The notes under the pieces are model-generated. The model was not told where the DNA came from and searched no databases. It worked only from the letters and a program-made list of their open reading frames with translations. From Lachnospiraceae bacterium (lineage in GTDB: Bacteria; Bacillota; Clostridia; Lachnospirales; Lachnospiraceae), in assembly GCA_017457865.1 (NCBI GenBank), contig JAFTGN010000059.1:1-51000 (forward strand): DNA of 51,000 nucleotides, written 5' to 3'. Numbering within the stretch: position 1 is the stretch's first letter; each line of letters opens with the position of its first letter. The position numbers were made by a program, and so were the translations under genes. Shown piece after piece: positions 25,889-34,492 of the stretch.

Positions 25889-26350
25889 ATACTGCCTCCC
25901 CCTCTCCCCCTACAAATCTATCATTACTTTTATTATATCATAGTTTTTCATAATAACCTAGTACATTTTGCTTTTCCTGACCATACTATTGATTTATTGT
26001 ACCGTATATATGTTAAATTTCTTTGAAAAAAGAATGACATTTCCCTCTTAATTTTTTTTAAACACCAATTTTGCCCCCAAACTTCCTGTTTCCATAAAAG
26101 TGTGCCAGCCAAAGCACTTTATTTGGAACTGTTTTGTCACTACTTGTAATTTGCTTTTGGTACCATTATAATAAACTTTGCAGTTGACACAACCGACTTG
26201 CCGTTGCTGTCAACGCACTCCTGTAGGCAGATAGAAATGGAACAACCATCCCAATGTTCCGTCATCTGCTTTATTTTTCCCATACATACAGACAGCCGGC
26301 AGAGAGTCTATCCCACCTCTCTGTCGGCTGTCTGCCGTTTCTTATCAAAC
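25889..26350. other. 462-nt gap between greA and the small membrane protein
   Basis: No gene is visible. On the minus strand TATAAT (26170-26165) preceded by TTGTGT at about 16 bp is a weak promoter candidate for the membrane-protein/cdaA genes. Its -35 region is covered by an inverted repeat, GTTGACACAAC (26183-26193) with GTTGCTGTCAAC (26203-26214). A strong hairpin follows greA at 26289-26334. The remainder is AT-rich. Confidence 0.5.
26289..26334 (-). terminator. Long hairpin downstream of greA
   Basis: CAGACAGCCGGCAGAGAG and CTCTCTGTCGGCTGTCTG form an 18-bp stem with one mismatch, 17 nt after the greA stop. No T run follows on the minus strand, so it may be a weak terminator or a 3'-end stabilising structure. 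Confidence 0.55.
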
Positions 26351-26830
26351 TTATATTCTCTCAATCTTGATGATCTTGTAGCTGACTACACCCTCCAGTG
26401 TCTCTACCTCTACAGTATCCCCAATCTTAGATCCAATCAGCGCACGTCCTACCGGAGATTCATTGGAAATCTTCATTTCCAGACTGTTTGCCTCTGTGGA
26501 ACCTACGATATAGAATTCCAATTCTTCATCATATTTAAAATCAAATACCGTCACCTTGCTGCCTACATTGATCTTGTCAACGTCGATTTCGTCCTCAACC
26601 ACAACTTCCGCATTCTTTAAAATATTCTCCAATTCCTCAATACGAGCTTCGATATCTCTCTGCTCGTCTTTGGCTGCATCGTATTCCGCATTCTCAGATA
26701 AGTCGCCCTGCTCTCTGGCTTCCTTGATCTTCTGTGCCACTTCACTACGTTTCACAACCTTCAAATCCTGCAATTCATCCTCTAACTTTTTCAAGCCGGC
26801 ATATGTCAAAATATTCTTCTTTCCTACCAT
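26351..26830 (-). CDS. greA: Transcription elongation factor GreA
   Basis: 159 aa. The N-terminal antiparallel coiled coil (about 8-75, with the tip sequence DLSENAEYDAAKDEQ holding the two catalytic acidic residues) is followed by the FKBP-like C-terminal domain (SPVGRALIGSKIGDTVEV). GreA inserts the coiled coil into the RNA polymerase secondary channel and stimulates cleavage of backtracked RNA. AGGAGG precedes the ATG. It has its own promoter at 26900-26928. Confidence 0.97.
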   Translation of the reverse strand: MVGKKNILTYAGLKKLEDELQDLKVVKRSEVAQKIKEAREQGDLSENAEYDAAKDEQRDIEARIEELENILKNAEVVVEDEIDVDKINVGSKVTVFDFKYDEELEFYIVGSTEANSLEMKISNESPVGRALIGSKIGDTVEVETLEGVVSYKIIKIERI

Positions 26831-26899
26831 TTTGTGCCTCCTACCTGATTCTTTCTGATTTTATTTTTCTATCAGAATTCAACCATATACATTCAAGGT

Positions 26900-26928
26900 A
26901 TTATAATATAATTCCCCAAATAAGTCAA
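26900..26928 (-). promoter_or_regulatory. greA promoter
   Basis: On the minus strand TTGACT (26928-26923) and TATAAT (26905-26900) have an exact 17-bp spacer, giving a leader of about 65 nt. The rest of the greA-dusB gap (26831-27084) is AT-rich with no gene. Confidence 0.88.
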
Positions 26929-27084
26929 TGTTTTTATATGCATATAGCTTTATGTTTATAAGTTGAAAAATTAGTCTTTGTATTACATTTTTATAATTCT
27001 ATTTTTGTTTTATTGTAAATTGTGTTCTGAAGTCAAAAGCCTGCCGGCATTCGTCAAATCACCAAACAAGTTTGTCGCTTTGAC

Positions 27085-28047
27085 TCATTGCTCGCGGAAA
27101 TAATTTTCTAATAGTTCCTCTAACCGATCTACCTGTTCCACCAGATTGGCCTCTCTACGAAATGCTGCACTACCCGGACAACCGGCCGTATACCAGCCTA
27201 CATGCTTGCGCATCTCCCGCATGCCCATACATTCTCCTTTTTGCTCCACCAGCATCCGGCAATGCCGCAGGATCATAGCCTTTCGTTCTGCCAGTGTAGG
27301 CGGTGACAGCAATGTGCCATCTTCTAAGTAAGCTTTCAATGCTCCAAACAGCCATGGATTGCCTCTGGCACCTCTGCCTACCATGATGCCATCACACCCG
27401 GTTTCCTCTAACATCCGCTTTCCATCCTGGGGGGTAAAGATGTCCCCATTTCCAATGACTGGGATGGATACCGTCTCCTTGATCTGGCGAATGATATCCC
27501 AATCTGCTTTTCCGCTGTAATACTGTTGTCTGGTACGTCCATGTATGGCTATAGCTGATACACCGGCTGCCTCTGCCCGCTTTGCCAGTTCTACACCATT
27601 GATGCAGGTATCGTCAAATCCTTTGCGGATCTTCACCGTCACCGGTTTCTTCACCGCCTTGACCATGGTGGACAAAATCCGCTCTGCCAGTTCTGGATTC
27701 TTCATCAGTGCAGAACCTTCTCCATTGTTGACTACCTTGGGCACCGGACAACCCATGTTCACATCAAAAATGTCAAAAGGATATTCTTCCAGTCGTGCTG
27801 CCATATCTGCCATCAGTTCCGGATCAGAACCAAACAGCTGCAATGCCACCGGATGTTCTGCTTCATCGGAAAGCAGCAGCGGAATGGTATTTTTATTGCC
27901 ATAAAAAACTGCTTTTGCACTGACCATCTCCGAATAGACCAGACCGCATCCCTGCTCTTTACACAACAGACGAAACGGCAGATCTGTGACCCCTGCCATA
28001 GGAGCCAGTATAATATTATTTTCTAATGTGACAGAACCAATTTTCAC
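27085..28047 (-). CDS. dusB: tRNA-dihydrouridine synthase DusB
   Basis: 320 aa. The TIM barrel starts with ILAPMAGVTDLPFR (FMN binding). The catalytic cysteine is in DVNMGCPVPKVVNNGEGSALM, and KIRKGFDD, IHGRTRQQYYSG and VIGNGDI follow. It reduces specific uridines in tRNA D-loops with FMN and NADPH. The start codon is GTG at 28047, with GAGGA upstream inside the end of the preceding gene, five bases after that gene's stop. The order birA, DUF6145-like, dusB forms one operon. Confidence 0.95.
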   Translation of the reverse strand: MKIGSVTLENNIILAPMAGVTDLPFRLLCKEQGCGLVYSEMVSAKAVFYGNKNTIPLLLSDEAEHPVALQLFGSDPELMADMAARLEEYPFDIFDVNMGCPVPKVVNNGEGSALMKNPELAERILSTMVKAVKKPVTVKIRKGFDDTCINGVELAKRAEAAGVSAIAIHGRTRQQYYSGKADWDIIRQIKETVSIPVIGNGDIFTPQDGKRMLEETGCDGIMVGRGARGNPWLFGALKAYLEDGTLLSPPTLAERKAMILRHCRMLVEQKGECMGMREMRKHVGWYTAGCPGSAAFRREANLVEQVDRLEELLENYFREQ

Positions 28048-28052
28048 TTTTT

Positions 28053-28406
28053 CTAATCCTCTTCCAATTCTTCTTCCGGAATCCCCAGATAAAATACCTT
28101 GTAATACAACTCCAAGCTCTCTAGCAGTTCCCGCCGTTCCACCTGAATCTGGTGAATCTTCAATCCTGCTCCTACCTCATCGTACAAATAATCTGCATCA
28201 TCTGCAATGGAACGAAGATACAAAGAACCATCTTCCTCAAATTCCATGGTCAGAACTCCGCCAATGTCCTCTGTGTATGCCACACAGATCATCTTTAGAT
28301 CATCTTGAATGCCTGCAGGCAAAGAAGAAAACTGTTCATTGAAATAAAATTTCTGTTCATATGAATTGGCACCGCAAAGCACAATTCTGCCTTCTGTATC
28401 TACCAT
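28053..28406 (-). CDS. DUF6145-like small protein
   Basis: 117 aa. The sequence runs VLCGANSYEQKFYFNEQFSSLP, KMICVAYTEDIGGVLTMEFEEDGSLYL, then a helical C-terminal half (KIHQIQVERRELLESLELYYKVFYLG) and an acidic end. It resembles the DUF6145 family of Lachnospiraceae, which has no known function. The ATG at 28406 (AAAGGA upstream) lies 14 nt after the birA stop; a longer frame would overlap birA heavily. No membrane segment or catalytic motif is seen. Confidence 0.78.
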   Translation of the reverse strand: MVDTEGRIVLCGANSYEQKFYFNEQFSSLPAGIQDDLKMICVAYTEDIGGVLTMEFEEDGSLYLRSIADDADYLYDEVGAGLKIHQIQVERRELLESLELYYKVFYLGIPEEELEED

Positions 28407-28420
28407 ATTCTTCCTTTCTA

Positions 28421-29242
28421 TCACTCTATATACCCATATATGCCTCGGACAGACACTTCTCCCGATTGAATCTGGTGCAGAACACCGGCATCGTCTATGA
28501 CAAGCAAAGCACCTGTCTTGGTAATCCCCTGACAGATTCCACAATAAGAAACTTCCTCTAATATCTGCACTCTGTTCCCTTTTCCTGCCATATGTGCCTC
28601 ATACTCTGTCCGAAGTGTGGAGAAATCCTCCGTCTGTATAAACTGGTCATACAATGCCTCAAATGCGATCATGGTACTTTCAATCAATGCCCCACCATCG
28701 ATTTCCTCCCCCAGCAGCTGCCGCACAGAAACCGCATAAGGCAGTTCTTCCGGAAAGGACGTAATATTGGTGTTGATGCCCATGCCAATAACCACATAAT
28801 ATCTTCCGGATGTATCCAGGCTCATCTCTGTCAAAATTCCACATAGTTTCTTTCCCTGATACACAATATCATTTGGCCACTTAATCTCTACTGCCAGTCC
28901 GGTTTCTTCCTGAATGGCTCTTCTCATGGCAAGGGCGGCCAATACTGTCAGCATAGGGGCTTTTTCTGACGGAAACTCTGGTCGCAAAATCAGGGACATC
29001 GACACAGATGCCCCTTTTGGTGAAGTCCAGACACGCCCCCTTCTGCCTCGTCCTGCCACCTGTTCATCTGCCGTGATCAGCGTTCCATGGCGAAAGGCAC
29101 CTGTCTGTGCCAGCTCTTTTGCCCGTAAATTTGTAGAATCCGTAGTTTCATAATGGATCCACGGATGACCTGCCCATCTTGTATCAAGTCGAACCAATTT
29201 TTCTGCTCCATTTCCTTCTGTATTCCTGTCTGTTACATCCAA
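28421..29242 (-). CDS. birA: Biotin-[acetyl-CoA-carboxylase] ligase, HTH-less
   Basis: About 273 aa. The ligase domain shows TTDSTNLRAKELA, the adenylate loop GRGRRGRVWTSPKG and KWPNDIVYQGKKLCGIL, with the SH3-like C-terminal domain at the end. It activates biotin with ATP and attaches it to carboxylase carrier lysines. The N-terminal DNA-binding domain of bifunctional BirA is missing, so it cannot repress biotin genes itself. No ATG is available: TTG at 29242 overlaps the previous gene's stop, while TTG at 29197 has GGAG eight bases upstream and may be the true start. Confidence 0.92.
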   Translation of the reverse strand: MDVTDRNTEGNGAEKLVRLDTRWAGHPWIHYETTDSTNLRAKELAQTGAFRHGTLITADEQVAGRGRRGRVWTSPKGASVSMSLILRPEFPSEKAPMLTVLAALAMRRAIQEETGLAVEIKWPNDIVYQGKKLCGILTEMSLDTSGRYYVVIGMGINTNITSFPEELPYAVSVRQLLGEEIDGGALIESTMIAFEALYDQFIQTEDFSTLRTEYEAHMAGKGNRVQILEEVSYCGICQGITKTGALLVIDDAGVLHQIQSGEVSVRGIYGYIE

Positions 29243-29535
29243 TTGGTCAGACAGCTAACCAGAAACACCAATCCCAATCCGGTCAGAATCACACAATACA
29301 TCACCTGCAACAACAAATGGCAAGTTTCGTTCATTGGGCGTTTACTCATTCGTTTCTGCCAGAACACCGTCATATAAATGCCGCAGGCAAATACAAGGGG
29401 TAATGCACCGGAAAACAGTTCACGCTCCAGAAACAATAATATGGTCACTACAATCACAAACAGGACTGCCGCCAGATAAATCCAATCTGCTGCCTGCAGC
29501 TTTGCTGTTTTCTTCCACAGCTTCTTTGTTCTCAT
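29233..29535 (-). CDS. Small four-helix membrane protein
   Basis: 100 aa. A basic N terminus (MRTKKLWKKTAK) is followed by about three to four hydrophobic helices (WIYLAAVLFVIVVTILLFL, GALPLVFACGIYMTVF, LLLQVMYCVILTGLGLVFLVSCL). The ATG at 29535 has GGAGG five bases upstream. It overlaps the distal birA start codon, so it is in the birA operon. Family not recognised. Confidence 0.72.
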   Translation of the reverse strand: MRTKKLWKKTAKLQAADWIYLAAVLFVIVVTILLFLERELFSGALPLVFACGIYMTVFWQKRMSKRPMNETCHLLLQVMYCVILTGLGLVFLVSCLTNWM

Positions 29536-29592
29536 ATTTGCCTCCATTCCAAAGCGTGTCACCTGCTTCCGGTCACCTTGCAACAGTGATTC

Positions 29593-29619
29593 GTAACTGT
29601 TCAGTACCCTCACAGTTAC
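29593..29619 (+). repeat. GTAACTG-type hairpin, copy 2
   Basis: GTAACTG and CAGTTAC arms enclose TTCAGTACCCTCA. Together with the G(G/A)GCAAA immediately following, it matches the copy at 47324. It is followed by two more hairpins up to 29696 and by a half copy (GAACAGCTACAGTG, 29717-29730) in inverted orientation. Confidence 0.75.
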
Positions 29620-29620
29620 G

Positions 29621-29696
29621 GGCAAAAATCCATTCCAAATCGACTCCGTCGATGGGATTTTTGCCTGCATCAATCAGGATTTTGCTTGGCAAAACC
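29621..29696. repeat. Two adjacent hairpins between argF and the small membrane protein
   Basis: GGCAAAAATCC (29621-29631) pairs with GGATTTTTGCC (29655-29665), enclosing ATCGAC-TCC-GTCGAT. Then GGATTTTGC-TTG-GCAAAACC forms a second hairpin at 29677-29696. Together with the flanking GTAACTG sequences, the gap 29593-29730 looks like one composite palindromic element. It may also terminate argF. Confidence 0.6.
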
Positions 29697-29735
29697 TTCG
29701 CGAAATATCGGATCCTGAACAGCTACAGTGTTTCT

Positions 29736-30689
29736 TTATTCGTTCTCTTCTCCCAGGGTCGCTACCATAACTGCCTTGATGGTGTGCAGTCTGTTCTCTG
29801 CTTCATCAAACACCACGGATTTCGCTCCTTCGATTACCTCATTGGTCACTTCTTTTCCTCTCACTGCCGGCAGACAATGCATGAAGATAGTAGAATCCTT
29901 GCCACTCTTCTTCATCAGTTCCTCATTGACCTGATAATCCTGCAGCAATGCAATCCGCTCTGCCGCCTTATCCTCTTCTCCCATGGAACACCATACATCT
30001 GTATAGATGGCATCTGCACCGGCAACCGCCTCTACCTCATCTGTAATGGTCACAGAACCACCGCTTTCTGCTGCATAACCTTTGCACAATTCCACTAAGT
30101 CTACTTTGGGCCACAGCTGCTTTGGTGCAATGATGGTAATATGCAGTCCCATCTTACCGGAACCGATCATCAGAGAGTTGGCCATGTTATTTCTTCCATC
30201 TCCAATGAACACCAGATGCAGTCCCTTCAGATGGCCGAACACTTCCTGCAATGTCAGGAAATCTGCCAGAATCTGTGTAGGGTGGTATTCATCAGTCAAT
30301 CCGTTCCATACCGGCACACCAGCATACTCTGCCAGTTTTTCCACTTTCTCATGTTCAAATCCACGATATTCAATTCCGTCAAACATCCGCCCCAATACCC
30401 GTGCGGTATCTTCAATGGTCTCCTTACTGCCGAGCTGGATGTCATTGGCACCCAGATATTCCGGATATCCGCCTTCATCCTTACATCCTACCGTAAATGC
30501 ACAACGTGTTCTGGTAGATGTCTTTTCAAAAATCAATGCAATATTCTTGCCTTTTAAACTGGTTCCGGGAATCCCTGCCTTTTTCTTTGCCTTCAGGCTG
30601 GCAGCCAGATCCAGCAAATATCCGATCTCCTCTGGTGTAAAATCCTTTAATGTCAAAAAATTTCTTCCTTTTAAACTAATCCCACTCAT
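29736..30689 (-). CDS. argF: Ornithine carbamoyltransferase
   Basis: 317 aa. The carbamoyl-phosphate loop [12 protein letters not shown] and the ornithine-binding DVWCSMGEE and MHCLPA motifs are intact. It makes citrulline from ornithine and carbamoyl phosphate in arginine biosynthesis. The catabolic ArcB form is very similar, but there are no arcA or arcC neighbours here. GAGGAT precedes the ATG. It is transcribed alone from the promoter at 30776-30804 and separated from downstream genes by a hairpin-rich gap. Confidence 0.93.
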   Translation of the reverse strand: MSGISLKGRNFLTLKDFTPEEIGYLLDLAASLKAKKKAGIPGTSLKGKNIALIFEKTSTRTRCAFTVGCKDEGGYPEYLGANDIQLGSKETIEDTARVLGRMFDGIEYRGFEHEKVEKLAEYAGVPVWNGLTDEYHPTQILADFLTLQEVFGHLKGLHLVFIGDGRNNMANSLMIGSGKMGLHITIIAPKQLWPKVDLVELCKGYAAESGGSVTITDEVEAVAGADAIYTDVWCSMGEEDKAAERIALLQDYQVNEELMKKSGKDSTIFMHCLPAVRGKEVTNEVIEGAKSVVFDEAENRLHTIKAVMVATLGEENE

Positions 30690-30775
30690 CCTATCCTCTT
30701 TTCCGAAGCGTTGACATGCCTCTCTTTTCTGCCCTTATTTTCAGGCAAACCGTCTTTCCTTTCAGGGTCATTATC

Positions 30776-30804
30776 AGTATAAGTTTCCGAAGGTCAAAAG
30801 TCAA
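30776..30804 (-). promoter_or_regulatory. argF promoter
   Basis: On the minus strand TTGACT (30804-30799) and TATACT (30781-30776) have a 17-bp spacer. I could not see a convincing ArgR box. The rest of the divergent gap (30690-31004) is AT-rich; the plus-strand promoter of the flippase must lie there but I cannot pinpoint it. Confidence 0.85.
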
Positions 30805-31004
30805 CCATATACAGAAAATTCTGTCCTTTTTTGTATAAAATTACAATTTCTACTTGTTTTTATTGTATATTTATGCATTCATATCATTTCTGTTGTATCC
30901 TGCTTTCCTTTCTGCCTTCAGATATATTTGTCCGAAACAAATACTTCTAAATCTCCACTCTATGTTCATATAGTAAATAAGACCATCACAACCACTGGAG
31001 ACTT

Positions 31005-32573
31005 ATGAAAAAAAATCGTCCTGTTATCGTTGGAACACTTTTATTGACACTTTCCGGTATTCTGTGCCGTACCATCGGATTCTTCTACCGGATTTTTCTC
31101 TCCAATACCATCGGAGAAGAAGGTATGGGACTTTACCAGCTGGCATTTTCTGCTGCTGCCATCTTTACTGCCTTGTGCTGCAGCGGCTTTCAGACTGCTA
31201 TCTCTCAACTCACTGCCACCGCAAACGGACACACAAAGCAGGAACAGCAGATTTTCCGCAGCGGCATGCTGTTATCCATGCTGACCTCTGCGGTCACCGG
31301 ACTGGCACTGTATGAATTTGCCCCGCTCATCGCCCGTACACTCTTAATGGAAGAACGGTGCATTATATTATTACAATATTACGCCATCTCCCTGCCTTTC
31401 TCTGCCATACATAACTGTTTCAATGGTGCTTATCTGGGAAAGCAAAAAGCACTGCTTCCGGCTCTTTCTCAGCTGTTTGAGCAAATCATCCGTGTAGCTT
31501 CCATCCTGATCATGTGGCAGGTTGCCCTCTCCCAGGGACAGGAACTCACCCCCAGTCATGCAATGGCCGGCCTGTTCATCAGCGAATTGGCAGTGGTATT
31601 GTTTCTCATTCCCTGCTACTATGCAAAAAAACATTCCGCAAGTGTAAAGCTGAAATCTGCTGCCTCTGACATCACTTCCTCTCCATCTGCAATGGAAGCC
31701 TCTTTCCCGCAGGCAGAAAGTACCTCCAGTGGATTTGTTCTGAAAAGCCTGCTGGTCTTTGCCATGCCTCTGATTGCCAATCGTCTGGTGTTAACCCTGC
31801 TGCAAAGTCTGGAGACGATCTTTATCCCTGGCCAGCTGCGATTATACGGACTGTCTGCCAGTGATGCCCTCCGTACATATGGAGTATTCACCGGAATGGT
31901 ACTGCCCTTTTTAATGTTTCCTGCTTCTCTCACCGGTTCTGTGGCCACCATGACACTGCCGGCTGTAGCCAGTGCCCAGTCCAACGAAAACACCAAGCGG
32001 CTACACACTATTTCCCGCAGCACCATTTCCTTTTCTCTTTGGCTTGGTTTCTTTGCTGCTGGATTGTTTTATCTATACGGACAGGAAATTGGTGATCTGG
32101 TCTTTGGCAGTACGGCCGCAGGTTCGTATCTGAAAACACTATCCTTCCTCTGCCCGTTTTTGTATCTGTCCATGACATTAAACAGCATTTTAAATGGACT
32201 TGGAAAACCCAATGTCATTTTCTTTCAATCCATTTTCTGCTTGCTGCTGCGGATGCTTTCCGTGCTGTTTCTCATTCCAAAGATGGGCATCTGGGGCTAT
32301 TTTATCGGTACCTTCATCAGCCAAAGCCTCATCTGTGTCATGCACTATCATTATCTGCAAAAGTTACTGAATTTGCCTTTTTACGGAAATGATTATCTTC
32401 TTCGTCCTGTTTTTTACACCTGCATCAGCGGAGGAATCAGCATTGGACTTTATACACTGCTGCACCAGTATGGTTCGGCTTTGCCTTCCATACTGCCCCT
32501 GACCTGCGCACTTGGCATGATGTGCCTGATTGGATGCGGTTTCGGACTTCGCTCCTTCCGTTCCGTTTCCTGA
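31005..32573 (+). CDS. SpoVB-like MOP-superfamily flippase
   Basis: 522 aa with about 13-14 membrane helices. The N terminus KNRPVIVGTLLLTLSGILCRTIGFFYRIFLSNTIG is characteristic of stage V sporulation protein B and related polysaccharide/lipid II-type flippases; GNDYLLRP near the end also fits. SpoVB is needed for spore cortex synthesis, probably as a precursor flippase. GGAG precedes the ATG. No reliable sigma-E promoter could be assigned, so sporulation control is not shown. Paralogues (YtgP, YkvU) are hard to separate by eye. Confidence 0.85.
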   Translation: MKKNRPVIVGTLLLTLSGILCRTIGFFYRIFLSNTIGEEGMGLYQLAFSAAAIFTALCCSGFQTAISQLTATANGHTKQEQQIFRSGMLLSMLTSAVTGLALYEFAPLIARTLLMEERCIILLQYYAISLPFSAIHNCFNGAYLGKQKALLPALSQLFEQIIRVASILIMWQVALSQGQELTPSHAMAGLFISELAVVLFLIPCYYAKKHSASVKLKSAASDITSSPSAMEASFPQAESTSSGFVLKSLLVFAMPLIANRLVLTLLQSLETIFIPGQLRLYGLSASDALRTYGVFTGMVLPFLMFPASLTGSVATMTLPAVASAQSNENTKRLHTISRSTISFSLWLGFFAAGLFYLYGQEIGDLVFGSTAAGSYLKTLSFLCPFLYLSMTLNSILNGLGKPNVIFFQSIFCLLLRMLSVLFLIPKMGIWGYFIGTFISQSLICVMHYHYLQKLLNLPFYGNDYLLRPVFYTCISGGISIGLYTLLHQYGSALPSILPLTCALGMMCLIGCGFGLRSFRSVS

Positions 32574-32607
32574 GTGTTTCATCAAGAAGGAATCCGGTAA
32601 AAATCGC

Positions 32608-32636
32608 TTGTTTTTATGAGGAAATCTGTTTATACT
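32608..32636 (+). promoter_or_regulatory. Promoter of the PH-domain-like gene
   Basis: TTGTTT (32608-32613) and TATACT (32631-32636) are 17 bp apart, about 98 nt before the start codon. Confidence 0.7.
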
Positions 32637-32734
32637 GTAAATAACTGACCGGAACTGACAAGCGCCGGTTAAATTTGAAGTGAAACATAGGTATGCTGTC
32701 TGAATCGGACAGCCACCGGGAGAGAGGTGCGCAT

Positions 32735-33172
32735 ATGGCAAAAAAAGAAAAAGCAGAAATCCTTTGGAAAGACCGCAAACATCGGGGATGGTTTCCTTTT
32801 AGCTTCACCAAATACTCTGTATCCAATGACCGTCTGTATTCTCAAAGCGGTTTTTTCAATACACATTATGATGAATTGCTATTATACCGGATCACCGATA
32901 TCTGCCTGACCAGAACACTGGGGCAGAAGTTTTTCGGCACCGGCACCATCATCTTATATGCCAAGCAGGATGCCGGTGGTCAGGTACAGTTGATCAATAT
33001 CAAACGTCCAAAAGAGGTGAAAAATTTCCTTTCCAAGGCGGTAGAAGAATCCCGTGTGAAGTATAATGTAGTGGGCAAGGAGTTTTATGGTTCCGGTATG
33101 CCTCATCCCGGCGTGGATTTCGAGGATGGTCCTATGGACATGGACGGTCCTTTTGAGGGACATATGCATTAA
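32735..33172 (+). CDS. Bacterial PH-domain-like protein (YdbS/bPH type)
   Basis: 145 aa. A pleckstrin-like core (residues about 8-105) has the recurring pattern FTKYSVSNDRLYSQSGFFNTHYDELLLYRITDI followed by GTGTIILYAKQ and INIKRPKEVKNFL. The tail is rich in Gly, Met and Asp and has no membrane helix. Family members have no settled function. The ATG at 32735 has GAGAGG upstream and lies after a promoter at 32608. Confidence 0.78.
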   Translation: MAKKEKAEILWKDRKHRGWFPFSFTKYSVSNDRLYSQSGFFNTHYDELLLYRITDICLTRTLGQKFFGTGTIILYAKQDAGGQVQLINIKRPKEVKNFLSKAVEESRVKYNVVGKEFYGSGMPHPGVDFEDGPMDMDGPFEGHMH

Positions 33173-33231
33173 ACCAGAACATATGCCCCACCACGTTCTC
33201 ACGTAAAGGCGGTAACAGTTGTTACTTTTAT

Positions 33232-33265
33232 AAAACAAAAGGGAGCTCACGCTCCCCTTTGTTTT
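33232..33265. terminator. Bidirectional terminator between the PH gene and metA
   Basis: AAAACAAAAGGGAGC-TCAC-GCTCCCC-TTTGTTTT is a long stem with A- and T-rich ends on both strands, 60 nt after the plus-strand gene and 57 nt after the metA stop. It can serve both converging transcripts. Confidence 0.9.
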
Positions 33266-33321
33266 ATGTCCCAGAACACTTCCATATCACCACTGGCTAA
33301 AATCTTGTCTACTTCTGCTCT

Positions 33322-34248
33322 CTATACCTCAAGCTGTCTGCTTTTCCAGCTGTACGGTGTCACCTGATATACATAGAAGTTCAGCCAGTTGGTATACAAC
33401 ATATTGGCATGACACCGCCATGTGAGCAGGGGCGTACAGGAAGGATCATCATTTTCATAATATCGAACTGGAGGTGCAATCTCGATGCCTTTTGCCACAT
33501 CCCGTTTGTATTCAGAGTCCAGTGACATCCGGTCATATTCCGGATGACCAAACAGAAATACCTGCTTGCCATCCCGACTCTTCACCAGATAGACACCAGC
33601 CTGGTCGGATACCGCCAAAAGCTGTAACTGGGGATGTGCCAGCACATCTTCCTCCCGAACCCCACTGTATCTGGAATGAGGAGCATAAAACAGATCATCA
33701 AAACTGCGGACCAACGGTTCACATCGATCCAACACACGATGCACATAAATTCCGGACAACTTCTCCGGCAATGCCACCTTCTCAATGCCATAGTGATACC
33801 AGATCCCGGCCAACGCCCCCCAGCAGATATGGAATGTGGATGTTACATGGGTCTTGGTCCACTCCATGATCCGGCACAATTCCTCCCAATATGTGACTTC
33901 CTCAAATGGCAGATTCTCTACCGGTGCCCCGGTGATGATCATCCCATCATAAAATTCCTCTTTCACCTGATCAAATGTCACATAAAATTTATTGATATGA
34001 CTGGCCGGTGTATTTTTTGATTCATGACCGGATACATTCAGATAGGTCACATTCACCTGTATGGGCGTATTGGACAGGGCACGCAGCAGCTGTGTCTCAT
34101 AGTCCTGCTTTACAGGCATCAGATTCAAAATGATGATATTCAGCGGACGTACTCTCTGGGTAGCAGCTCTGTTCTCCCCCATCATAAATATATTTTCAGA
34201 TTCCAAAACCTCTCTGGCCGGCAGGCCGTTTTCCACACGAATAGGCAT
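33322..34248 (-). CDS. metAA: Homoserine O-acetyltransferase (MetA family)
   Basis: 308 aa. The glutamine-amidotransferase-like fold has nucleophile C142 in HICWGALAG, GAPVE with Glu at 111, and FGHPEYDRMSLDSEY containing the catalytic His and Glu. Family studies link Glu111 to acetyl-CoA use and Gly111 to succinyl-CoA use, so this is predicted to acetylate homoserine for methionine synthesis. AAGGAG precedes the ATG. There is no room for a SAM riboswitch between the start codon and fold-back element B, which begins 31 nt upstream. Confidence 0.93.
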   Translation of the reverse strand: MPIRVENGLPAREVLESENIFMMGENRAATQRVRPLNIIILNLMPVKQDYETQLLRALSNTPIQVNVTYLNVSGHESKNTPASHINKFYVTFDQVKEEFYDGMIITGAPVENLPFEEVTYWEELCRIMEWTKTHVTSTFHICWGALAGIWYHYGIEKVALPEKLSGIYVHRVLDRCEPLVRSFDDLFYAPHSRYSGVREEDVLAHPQLQLLAVSDQAGVYLVKSRDGKQVFLFGHPEYDRMSLDSEYKRDVAKGIEIAPPVRYYENDDPSCTPLLTWRCHANMLYTNWLNFYVYQVTPYSWKSRQLEV

Positions 34249-34278
34249 ACGAATCTCCTTTCTCTTTTATACATTCCA

Positions 34279-34492
34279 GACGATTGCGAAATTCTTTGAA
34301 ACAATCATAAAACAGCCTGCGCCATCAAAATTTTTACGTTTGAAAAACTCTGTGGAGCGTTGGCACTTTGTTTTTCGAGTTTTGCGAAGAAAAACATTAG
34401 TGCCACTACGCGTAACCGAAGTGAGAGCGTGTTTTTCAAACAAAAATTTTGAGGGAGAAGGCGTTGGATATCATAGTCTCGCAATTGCCTAC
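34279..34492. repeat. Fold-back MITE-like element, copy B
   Basis: The ends are GACGATTGCGAAA and TCTCGCAATTGCCTA, inverted. The interior matches copies A and C: AAACAGCCTG near 34310, AACCGAAGTGAGAGCGTG at 34414-34431, and TTTGAAAAAC paired with GTTTTTCAAAC. It fills the gap between metA and the LigA-like gene and ends on the first base of that gene's TAG stop (34494-34492). The flanks show only a poor direct repeat. Confidence 0.83.

Noticed and set aside
30690..31004. ArgR box and a sigma-E promoter in the argF-flippase gap
   Set aside because: A partial CATATAGT near 30977 lacks a matching -35, and no ArgR-like palindrome overlaps the argF promoter; both were too weak to list.
34249..34278. 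SAM or other methionine-related riboswitch upstream of metA
   Set aside because: Only 30 nt separate metA from fold-back element B; no conserved riboswitch core is seen in either.
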